Below are positions 1 to 6,179 of a stretch of 43,922 nucleotides of DNA, piece by piece. How positions within the stretch are numbered: the first letter of the stretch is position 1; every line of letters starts with the position of its first letter. The notes under the pieces were generated by a model. The model worked only from the letters and a program-made list of their open reading frames with translations, was not told where the DNA came from and ran no database searches. The translations under genes and the position numbers were made by a program. This stretch comes from Planctomycetota bacterium (GTDB taxonomy: Bacteria > Planctomycetota > UBA1135 > UBA2386): contig JADLHO010000117.1 in assembly GCA_020848735.1 (NCBI GenBank), positions 1 to 43,922 on the forward strand. The letters run 5' to 3'.

Positions 1-468
1 CGCGACGGGTCGAGCGGCGGGGAGGACATCTTCCGCGTGCGCACGGACCGGGTCGGCCCGGTCGTGCCCGAGGCGCTCGGCCCTGCCATCAACAGCGACG
101 GCCCCGAATACAACGCCTTCGTCGCGGCCGACGAGTCGTTCCTCGTCTATTCGGCCGAACGCGAGGGCGACCTCGGTCGCGGCGATCTGCGTGTCTCGTT
201 CCGCCTGGCCGACGGCTCGTGGACGAACTCGGTGAACCTCGGTCCGGACGTGAACAGCGCGGCCCTCGACTATTGCCCCTTCGTCTCCCCCGACGGCAGC
301 ACGCTCTACTTCTCCAGCAATCGACCGGTGCTCGCGCACACGCTGCCCGACTGCACGGACGCGACGCCGCAGTTGCTGGCGCGGGGTCCGGCCGCGGGCC
401 GCGGCGACATCTATCGGGTCTCGATGGATGTCGTGATGCGCCACCGGCCGGCGCGAACCCCGCGTTGA
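1..468 (+). CDS. PD40/TolB-like beta-propeller protein, C-terminal part (5' end outside window)
   Basis: This reading frame is open from base 1, so the gene begins upstream of the window and only about 155 C-terminal residues are seen. The segment reading LDYCPFVSPDGSTLYFSSNRP is a textbook PD40 (WD40-like) propeller strand, the repeat found in TolB-like and OmpA-associated exported proteins. An earlier weaker repeat reads YNAFVAADESFLVYSAER. Such proteins are usually periplasmic or surface-bound and act as binding scaffolds; no enzyme residues are visible. It converges with the DUF2202 gene, and a strong hairpin lies between them. The family is fairly sure, but the function cannot be told from this fragment. 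Confidence 0.75.
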   Translation, partial: RDGSSGGEDIFRVRTDRVGPVVPEALGPAINSDGPEYNAFVAADESFLVYSAEREGDLGRGDLRVSFRLADGSWTNSVNLGPDVNSAALDYCPFVSPDGSTLYFSSNRPVLAHTLPDCTDATPQLLARGPAAGRGDIYRVSMDVVMRHRPARTPR

Positions 469-472
469 CGTG

Positions 473-506
473 GGAGCCCCGGCTCGCCGCGCCGGCCGGG
501 GGCTCC
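473..506. terminator. Hairpin between convergent genes, probable bidirectional terminator
   Basis: GGAGCCCC (473-480) pairs with GGGGCTCC (499-506), and further GC pairs extend into the loop. It sits just after the stop of the PD40 gene and before the DUF2202 stop on the other strand. There is no T-tract, so termination is inferred from position and stem strength. Confidence 0.55.
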
Positions 507-523
507 ACGGAGCGGGGCCGCGC

Positions 524-1231
524 TCACGGCAGCGGATTGCCGTTCTCGTCGACCGGCTGCGTCTCGCGCGGCGTGCTCAGGATCGCGACCACTCGGGGAT
601 TGGGCAGGAAGATGCCCGGGTAGGCGATGCCACGGTTCTCGATCAGCCCGGCGAACGAGCGCAGGTGGTTGCGCGAGCCGCGCAGGAGGTTCTGCCAGAC
701 GGTGTCGAGGTCGCGGTTGTCGGAACCGATCAGCACGACGTCGAGATCCAGGATGTCGATCTCCTCGATCAATGCACCGGTGATCTCCGCGTGCAGGGGC
801 GAGAGCCGGCCGAAGTCGGTCAGCATGACGAAGAGCTGCGTGAAGAGCGGATCCGCGTAGCTGCCGACCCGATCGTTCGGCACGGGGTTAGGGATGCCGT
901 AGCGCAGGAGCATGGCGGCGACGAGATCCATGTGCTCCTGCTCGGACTGCGCGATGTTCGCATGGACCGGCACGCTCCAGGTCTGGGCGAGGACGCGATA
1001 GACGTCCCTCGCGAGCTTCTCCTCCTGGATCATGTGGAGGAGGTCCGCGCGCTCGCGCGCGCTCACGCTCTCGAGCGGCAGCGATGCCAGGTAGCTCGCG
1101 AGCCTGGTCGACGGGCCGCCGCCGTTCCCGCCATTGCCGCCTCCGCCGGGGCCACCCTGTGCCGGGACCGGAAGGCTGCTCCAGAGCAGTGCGGCGAGGC
1201 CGCCGAGGACGATCTTCGAACGCTGTCTCAT
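524..1231 (-). CDS. Exported DUF2202 ferritin-like protein
   Basis: A 235-residue protein with a signal peptide (residues 1-25, ending PAQ), a Gly-rich linker (26-40) and a DUF2202 domain (about 44-205). DUF2202 is a ferritin-like four-helix bundle of unknown function. The expected metal-ligand pattern is visible: E70/E71 in helix 1 (QEEKLARDVY), E97 and H100 in helix 2 (SEQEH), E156/E157 in helix 3 (IEEIDILDLD) and H189 in helix 4 (GSRNHLRSF). The start at 1231 is chosen because AAAGGA lies upstream at normal spacing and because the signal peptide begins there; the longer in-frame start at 1321 would put the sigma-54 promoter inside the gene. It has its own -24/-12 element and enhancer-like repeat. 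It probably acts outside the cytoplasm in metal or redox stress; that role is inferred. Confidence 0.88.
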   Translation of the reverse strand: MRQRSKIVLGGLAALLWSSLPVPAQGGPGGGGNGGNGGGPSTRLASYLASLPLESVSARERADLLHMIQEEKLARDVYRVLAQTWSVPVHANIAQSEQEHMDLVAAMLLRYGIPNPVPNDRVGSYADPLFTQLFVMLTDFGRLSPLHAEITGALIEEIDILDLDVVLIGSDNRDLDTVWQNLLRGSRNHLRSFAGLIENRGIAYPGIFLPNPRVVAILSTPRETQPVDENGNPLP

Positions 1232-1274
1232 GGCTGTTGGTCCTTTCGCCTCCATTCGAGGCGAGGTGCGCAGA

Positions 1275-1289
1275 GCAACGGTCGTGCCG
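1275..1289 (-). promoter_or_regulatory. Sigma-54 (-24/-12) promoter of the DUF2202 gene
   Basis: On the minus strand the site reads CGGCACG-ACCG-TTGC followed by T. This matches the RpoN consensus TGGCACG-N4-TTGCW at all but the first base, with exactly ten bases between the GG and GC dinucleotides. The predicted start of transcription is near 1263, giving a leader of about 32 bases that includes the ribosome binding site for the start at 1231. Confidence 0.8.
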
Positions 1290-1338
1290 CGCATCGCCCC
1301 GGCACGGCGCGCCGAGGCCACGGCGATCCGTGTCGTCG

Positions 1339-1346
1339 TTGCGCAG
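1339..1346. promoter_or_regulatory. Possible half-site of the enhancer repeat
   Basis: TTGCGCAG repeats the right arm of the inverted repeat at 1359-1377. The matching left arm is not conserved (about 3 of 7 bases), so this is at most an extra half-site for the regulator. Confidence 0.3.
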
Positions 1347-1358
1347 TCCGGTCAGGCA

Positions 1359-1377
1359 CTGCGCATGGATTGCGCAG
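1359..1377. promoter_or_regulatory. Inverted repeat, probable enhancer (UAS) for the NtrC-type regulator
   Basis: CTGCGCA (1359-1365) and TGCGCAG (1371-1377) form a perfect 7-base inverted repeat with a 5-base spacer. Its centre is about 104 bases upstream of the predicted sigma-54 transcription start, a usual distance for enhancer-binding proteins. The same arms and spacer length recur at 4887-4907 before the second ferritin-like gene. The regulator gene at 1484-2815 is adjacent and is the natural candidate to bind both. Confidence 0.7.
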
Positions 1378-1483
1378 GGCCACCGGGTGAGGGTGGCCCA
1401 CGACGACGGACGCGCGGACGATCGCGGTGGGCTGCGCCTTCGGCTCGCGGCTCAGGTCGCGCCCGGCTCTCCCGGACGGGGCA

Positions 1484-2815
1484 TCAATCCGCACCCGTCG
1501 CTTCGCGGTACTCCTTCAGGCGATAGAGCAGCTTGCGCCGACTGATGCCGAGCAATCGGGCGGCCTCGCTCCGATTGCCATCGGTGCGTTCCAAAGCGGC
1601 GAGGATCGCGCGCTTCTCGAGCTCGAGAAGCGAGCCCTCGTCGTGGTCCACCGGAGGCGCCGAGGCCGGACCGCGCAGGTTCGGCGGCAGGTTCTCGGGC
1701 AGGATCACGTCGCCCGCGGCGAGGATCGCCGCGCGGAGCATCGTGTTCTGGAGCTCGCGGATGTTTCCCGGCCAGGAGTAGGAAAGGAGTGCCTGTTGCG
1801 CCGCCGGAGAGAGGCGCCTGTGGCCGACGCCCGCTCCGCTGAGGAAGCGCTGCGCGAGCGGCAGGATCTCCTCCCGCCGTTCGCGGAGCGGCGGCACCTC
1901 GATCGCGATGACCGCCATCCGGTAGTAGAGATCCTGTCGGAATCGGCCCGCCGCGACCTCGGCGTCGAGCTCGCGATGGGTGGCCGAAACGAGGCGGAAG
2001 TCCACCTCGCGCTCGCGCGATTCGCCGATCCTCGCGACCAGCTTCGATTGGAGGATCCGCAGCAGCTTCGGCTGGAGCGCGAGGGGCAACTCGCCGATCT
2101 CGTCGAGGAACAGCGTCCCGCCGTCGGCCTCCTGGAATCTGCCCTTGCGGGTGTCCTGCGCGCCCGTGTAAGCGCCCTTCACGACGCCGAACAGCTCGCT
2201 CTCGACGAGCGCCTCGGGCAATGCCGCGACGTTCACCGGGATGAAGGGCCCGGAGCTGCGTCGGCTCCAATGGTGCACCAGGTTGGCGAGCACGTCCTTG
2301 CCGGTCCCGGTCTCGCCGTGCAGCAGCACCGGCGCGTCGCTCGCGGCGACCCGCGCGAGATCGCGGCAGACGTCCTTCATCAGCGGCGACTCGACGAGGA
2401 CGTTCTGCGGCAGCTCCGGCAGCCGTTCGTCGTTCGCGGGCCGCTTCCGGCCGAGATGTCCGTCGAGCAGGGACTGCAGGCTCGCGATGTCGATCGGCTT
2501 GCGCAGATAGTCGACGGCGCCGAGCTTCATGGCCGTCACCGCGTCATCGAGGTCGGCGTGCGCCGTCAGCACGATGGTGGTCGGTGCGAAGCCCGCTCCG
2601 CGCATCGCGGCCAGGGTGCCGAGGCCGTCGAGTCCGGGCATCCGCATGTCGAGCAGCACGAGATCGGGCATCCGCGTCGCGATGCGATCGAGAGCCTCGC
2701 GACCATCGGCAGCGCAATCCACCTCCGCGTCCAGGTCGGTCAGTAACGCGTGCAGCATCCGGCGGTGCGCCGCATCGTCGTCGACGACCAGGACCCGTGG
2801 TCTCGGCGTGCTCAT
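1484..2815 (-). CDS. NtrC-family sigma-54-dependent response regulator
   Basis: A 443-residue protein with three domains. The receiver is residues 5-120, with phospho-acceptor D56 in VLLDMRMPG, acidic residues D12-D14 and K107. The AAA+ domain is about 138-370, with Walker A GETGTGKD (167-174), Walker B GGTLFLDEI (232-240) and the sigma-54 contact loop as GAYTGA (214-219), where Tyr replaces the usual Phe. A Fis-type helix-turn-helix lies at about 411-434 (GNRSEAARLLGISRRKLLYRL). It activates sigma-54 promoters after phosphorylation. Its start overlaps the kinase stop by ATGA (2812-2815), so the two are translationally coupled. The likely targets are the two ferritin-like genes on either side, whose promoters carry -24/-12 elements and a shared inverted repeat. 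Confidence 0.95.
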   Translation of the reverse strand: MSTPRPRVLVVDDDAAHRRMLHALLTDLDAEVDCAADGREALDRIATRMPDLVLLDMRMPGLDGLGTLAAMRGAGFAPTTIVLTAHADLDDAVTAMKLGAVDYLRKPIDIASLQSLLDGHLGRKRPANDERLPELPQNVLVESPLMKDVCRDLARVAASDAPVLLHGETGTGKDVLANLVHHWSRRSSGPFIPVNVAALPEALVESELFGVVKGAYTGAQDTRKGRFQEADGGTLFLDEIGELPLALQPKLLRILQSKLVARIGESREREVDFRLVSATHRELDAEVAAGRFRQDLYYRMAVIAIEVPPLRERREEILPLAQRFLSGAGVGHRRLSPAAQQALLSYSWPGNIRELQNTMLRAAILAAGDVILPENLPPNLRGPASAPPVDHDEGSLLELEKRAILAALERTDGNRSEAARLLGISRRKLLYRLKEYREATGAD

Positions 2816-4065
2816 CGGCGCGGGATCTCGAGGATCATGCGCGTGCCCCGCGGCAACCGGGGCTCGTGACGCAACGTGAAGCCGTGATCCGTCGCGATCC
2901 GGAGCGCGATCGAGAGGCCGAGGCCGGTGCCGCCCGGCCGACCCGACACGTACGGTTCGAACAGGGTCTCGCGAAGGGCTGCCGGGACGCCCGGGCCATC
3001 GTCGGCGACGACGACCGAGATCCGTGATGGAGTCGACTCGCAGCCGAGCTCGATGCGCCCGCCGCGGTCGACCGCCTGGATCGCGTTGAGGAGGAGATTC
3101 ATGAGCAGGCGGCGCAGTTGATCACGGTCGGCCTCGAAAGCCTCGTCCCCGCAGCTCAGCTGCAGCGACGCTCCCGCGTTCATCAGGTCGGGGCGGAGCA
3201 AGGTGGCGAGCTCCGCGAAGAGCTCCTTCGGCACGATCCGGGTCCGTCGCAGCTCGGCGGGACGGCTCAGGAGCATGAACTCCTCGAGGCGTGCGACCGT
3301 CCGATCGGTCTCCTCGAGGATCGCGCGGGCGCTCGTCTCGAGCTCCGCCGGAGGGATCTGGCCTCGGGCGATCCGCTCGGCGAAGCCGCGCACCACGCCG
3401 AGCGGATTGCGGGTCTCGTGCGCGAGTCCCGCACCGAGGCGCCGCAGGGTCTCCAGCCCCGCGAGCTTCGCGTTGCTCGCCGCCAGCGCGACGCGCAGGT
3501 CCAGCGCGCGCAGCCGCAGCCAGAACACGCCGACCAGCAGGAGGATCGCCGTGGCGAAGGCCGTCGACGTGATCACCGCGCGTTCACGATCGTCGGCGAG
3601 CCGCGCTTCGAGTTCGGCCCCGGGGACCGCGAGCGCGAGGATGAGTTCGGGATCGCCGGTCGAGCTCGCGTTGTTCGCCCAGCGCGGGCCGCGACCGAGC
3701 GGGCGGGGCCCGCGCGGTTCGAATCGCTTCTCGAATTGGAGCCGGGCATCGTGCGGCTCGGTGCGCGCCCCGGACGCGGCGATCACCTCGCCGCTCCCCG
3801 TGCGGATCGACAGCCACTCCAGACCGAAGCTCGCGCGGGTCTCGTCGAGTGCCACCTGCAGCTCGGCGAGAGGCGCGAGCCGGCCGCCGCGCCCCTCCCG
3901 CGCCACGACGCCGTCGGCGGCATCGAGCAGCGCTCTGCCGTGCCGCTCGTGCTGCGCGAGGTGCTCGCGCTGATGCGCGCGCATCTCGACGTACTGCCAC
4001 GCGCCCGCGGCCCCGATGGCGGCGAGCGCGATCGACAGCAACAGGCTCCCGGTGCGCAGGTGCAT
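2812..4065 (-). CDS. Membrane sensor histidine kinase, partner of the NtrC-type regulator
   Basis: A 417-residue protein. TM1 is about 6-24, an extracytoplasmic sensor spans about 25-162, and TM2 is about 165-184. The dimerisation/phosphotransfer helix has H216 in GLAHETRNPLG. The ATPase domain shows the N box (N327 in LMNLLLNAIQAV), G1 DDGPGV (355-360) and G2 GGTGLGLS (378-385). Just after TM1 there are four histidines at H31, H35, H39 and H42 (spacing i, i+4, i+8, i+11), which would line one face of a helix and could bind metal. The start at 4065 was chosen because TM1 begins there; the frame is open further upstream but antisense-like. Its architecture resembles NtrB/ZraS-type kinases. The signal is unknown; metal or envelope stress is an inference. 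Confidence 0.93.
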   Translation of the reverse strand: MHLRTGSLLLSIALAAIGAAGAWQYVEMRAHQREHLAQHERHGRALLDAADGVVAREGRGGRLAPLAELQVALDETRASFGLEWLSIRTGSGEVIAASGARTEPHDARLQFEKRFEPRGPRPLGRGPRWANNASSTGDPELILALAVPGAELEARLADDRERAVITSTAFATAILLLVGVFWLRLRALDLRVALAASNAKLAGLETLRRLGAGLAHETRNPLGVVRGFAERIARGQIPPAELETSARAILEETDRTVARLEEFMLLSRPAELRRTRIVPKELFAELATLLRPDLMNAGASLQLSCGDEAFEADRDQLRRLLMNLLLNAIQAVDRGGRIELGCESTPSRISVVVADDGPGVPAALRETLFEPYVSGRPGGTGLGLSIALRIATDHGFTLRHEPRLPRGTRMILEIPRR

Positions 4066-4133
4066 CGACGCGGCGGAGACTAGCCAAGAGCGCGGGACTT
4101 GCCGAACCCGAGCCAGGTCCGGCGCACGACGAC

Positions 4134-4811
4134 TCAGCCGCGGACCGCAGCCAGGTGCCGACGATTCGCCGTCTGGATCCGCTCGAGCACCGCGGTCACC
4201 GCCGGGTCGGGGCTGTCCGCGATCAGCCCGGCGTACACCGCGAGGACCTGCGACTCGATCGCGGTCGCGCGCGCCGTGGCGTCGGCGAGGTCCGAGACGG
4301 CTCGGTCGAAGGTCGCCGTCGCCTCCTGGGGCGTGCCACCGAGAGTGGCGATGAGGCCGCGGATCGCTTCCTCGTGTCGTCGCTCGGCGCGCGCGAGGTT
4401 CGCGAACCGCGGGACCGCGAACGCCGCCGCTGCCGCCTCGTACTCGCGCCGGGCGTTGGACTCGAGGGCGAGCGCGAGCTGCAGTCGTTCGACATACGCC
4501 GCGGTCACGGGCCCCGCCGTGGTCCGGCCGGCGGGCGCGCCGACGCCTTCGCGTCGGGCGGTCGCGCACGCGGTGCCGTTCGCACGGCACGGCATCGCGC
4601 CTCCGGGTGCCGTGCAGCGATCGGCGTGCAGCGGACCGCAGCGGCTCGGGTTGCCGGAGACCGTCGCTCCGGCCGCGGGGGCGGGGTCGACACAGCCGGT
4701 CCGTGCGCGGAGCCGCGCCCCGGAGCACGCGGCATTGCGTTGTGCGGGGAGTTCGACGGCGACGATGGCGGAGAGGCAGAAGGCGGTGAGGATCGTGCTG
4801 CGGAAGCTCAT
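4134..4811 (-). CDS. Exported ferritin-like four-helix protein with a Cys-rich N-terminal segment
   Basis: A 225-residue protein. A signal peptide covers residues 1-24 (ending PAQ), like the DUF2202 protein. Residues 29-82 hold six cysteines (C29, C40, C58, C66, C75, C82), probably disulfides or a metal site. The bundle is about 103-224: E117 in helix 1, E143 and H146 (AERRHEE) in helix 2, E186 in helix 3 and H219 (ANRRHL) in helix 4, the same Glu / ExxH / Glu / His order as DUF2202. The start at 4811 has GAGGAAA upstream and lies 21 bases after the predicted sigma-54 start site. It is 68 bases upstream of the kinase gene and may be co-transcribed with it, giving autoregulation. The fold call is from pattern only; an exact family name is not certain. 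Confidence 0.78.
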   Translation of the reverse strand: MSFRSTILTAFCLSAIVAVELPAQRNAACSGARLRARTGCVDPAPAAGATVSGNPSRCGPLHADRCTAPGGAMPCRANGTACATARREGVGAPAGRTTAGPVTAAYVERLQLALALESNARREYEAAAAAFAVPRFANLARAERRHEEAIRGLIATLGGTPQEATATFDRAVSDLADATARATAIESQVLAVYAGLIADSPDPAVTAVLERIQTANRRHLAAVRG

Positions 4812-4843
4812 GGTCGTTTCCTCATGGGGTCGCAGGACGGTCA

Positions 4844-4858
4844 TCAATCCCCGTGCCG
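4844..4858 (-). promoter_or_regulatory. Sigma-54-like promoter of the Cys-rich ferritin-like gene
   Basis: On the minus strand the site reads CGGCACG-GGGA-TTGA followed by T. It shares CGGCACG-N4-TTG and the exact spacing with the promoter at 1275-1289, but has GA rather than GC at -12. The predicted start is near 4832, leaving a 21-base leader with the ribosome binding site. Confidence 0.62.
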
Positions 4859-4886
4859 CCGCTCCGGGCCGCGATCGCGCATCCCG

Positions 4887-4907
4887 GCTGCGCAACGACT
4901 GCGCAGC
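4887..4907. promoter_or_regulatory. Inverted repeat, probable enhancer (UAS), second copy
   Basis: GCTGCGCA (4887-4894) and TGCGCAGC (4900-4907) form a perfect 8-base inverted repeat with a 5-base spacer. The centre is about 65 bases upstream of the predicted transcription start at 4832. The core arms and spacer length are identical to the repeat at 1359-1377. Confidence 0.7.
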
Positions 4908-4918
4908 GACCCACGCCG

Positions 4919-4935
4919 GCGCGCAGGATGCGCGC
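4919..4935. repeat. Additional inverted repeat next to the enhancer
   Basis: GCGCGCA (4919-4925) and TGCGCGC (4929-4935) are perfect arms with a 3-base spacer, 11 bases from the repeat at 4887-4907. It is similar but not identical in arm sequence and differs in spacing, so it may be a weaker second site or the tail hairpin of the glycosyltransferase transcript. Confidence 0.35.
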
Positions 4936-4958
4936 AGCTCCCTTGCCGCGTCAGACTC

Positions 4959-6098
4959 TCACGAGCCCCGCCGCAGTCGCTCGAGCGGATAGAAGGTGTC
5001 GCGCCAACGCACGCCGCCGTCGCGCAGCGTCACGAAGGTGCTGTGGAGCAGCGAGAGCGGCACGATCGGCAGGAGCAAAGGCGTCAGCAGCGCGAGCGGA
5101 CGCGGCAGCCGATAGCGACCGGCGATCGCGGCGGCCGCGATCACGAGCGAGGCCAGGCCGCTGCTCGCGAGATACCCCGACCAGCCGCCGTGCGCGACAC
5201 CGAGGACCCCGGCCACCCAGAGCGCGAGGAATGCGGCGCTCGCGAGCAACACGAAGTCGACGCGGTAGCGGAACAACGCGAAGTAGTTCTTGCGCAGCAC
5301 GCCGAAGGCGCTGGCGAGGTCGGTGACCCAGTGCACGCCGAAGGCGTCGATCGCGAGCCGCAGGCCGCTGCGATGCCCGGCCGCGCGCACCCGCTGCGCG
5401 AGCGCCATGTCCTCGACGACGTGCATCCGCAATGCGGAGTGTCCGCCGATCGCCTCGTAGACCTCGCGTCGGATCAGCGTGAAGGCGCCGACTCCCATGG
5501 TGCGGCGGCGGCTGCCGCGCGCGACGTCGAGCGCACGCTCGAAGAGGCCGAGGCAGAAGACGATGCCGACCGCGCGACCGGGGGCGGTCTGGCCGTCGAG
5601 CCGCGGCACGAGACAGAGGTGGGGGACCCCGTCCGACTCCGCAGCGCGCAGGGCGCGGGCCAGCGCGTCGGGGGCGAGGCGCGTGTCGGCGTCGACGAAG
5701 AGCAGCCAGTCGGCGTCGCTCGCCGCGCGCGCGCCGAGCGCACAGGCGTGCGGCTTCCCGAGCCAGCCGTCCTCGAGGACGTCCACGCGGACGACCGCGA
5801 GGCGCGGCTCGGCACGGGCGCGGGTGGCGAGCAATGCGGGCGTGCCGTCGCTCGAACGGTCGTCCACGGCGATGACCTGCAGCGAGACGTGCTGCTGCGC
5901 GAGCAGGCCGTCGAGGGTCGCGCCGAGCTCGTCCTGCCCGTCGCGCACCGCGACGATCGCCGTGACCCGTTCGGTCCGCGGTCCGGTATCCGGGGGCCAG
6001 GCTTCGAGGTCGCGGAGTGCCGCGCTGCCGCGCAGCACGGTGATCGTCACGCGCCACCAGAGGAGCCCGGCGAGGACGAAGAGGACGTGGAGGAACAT
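4959..6098 (-). CDS. Membrane-bound family 2 glycosyltransferase
   Basis: A 379-residue protein with an N-terminal membrane segment (about 3-22), a cytoplasmic GT-A domain (about 45-270) and two to three membrane segments near the C-terminus (about 285-350). GT2 landmarks are VDDRSSDGT (78-86), the DxD metal site D136-A-D138 in LLFVDADTRL, and the acidic base motif HVVEDMALAQRV. The layout resembles the hopanoid-associated HpnB family and similar lipid glycosyltransferases, but no hopanoid genes are nearby, so the acceptor is unknown. The start at 6098 immediately precedes the membrane helix; no strong ribosome binding site is seen. It diverges from the flavoprotein gene across 81 bases. Confidence 0.85.
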   Translation of the reverse strand: MFLHVLFVLAGLLWWRVTITVLRGSAALRDLEAWPPDTGPRTERVTAIVAVRDGQDELGATLDGLLAQQHVSLQVIAVDDRSSDGTPALLATRARAEPRLAVVRVDVLEDGWLGKPHACALGARAASDADWLLFVDADTRLAPDALARALRAAESDGVPHLCLVPRLDGQTAPGRAVGIVFCLGLFERALDVARGSRRRTMGVGAFTLIRREVYEAIGGHSALRMHVVEDMALAQRVRAAGHRSGLRLAIDAFGVHWVTDLASAFGVLRKNYFALFRYRVDFVLLASAAFLALWVAGVLGVAHGGWSGYLASSGLASLVIAAAAIAGRYRLPRPLALLTPLLLPIVPLSLLHSTFVTLRDGGVRWRDTFYPLERLRRGS

Positions 6099-6179
6099 GG
6101 TGTGCGCGTCGCGGGCGAGAGCGTGCCCGGGCGACGCGGCGTTTGCACCCTTCCTGCGGAGCGCGAAGATGCGCGCCGC

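Noticed and set aside
2954..2962. Second GGTTCGAAC tRNA-like string
   Set aside because: It encodes part of the kinase ATPase domain and has no cloverleaf around it.
3715..3726. GGTTCGAATC resembling a tRNA T-loop
   Set aside because: It lies inside the histidine kinase gene, and no acceptor stem, anticodon arm or D-loop can be drawn around it.
3849..6179. Upstream open extension of the flavoenzyme frame
   Set aside because: It is antisense to the kinase, ferritin-like and glycosyltransferase genes; the FAD motif demands a start at 6180.
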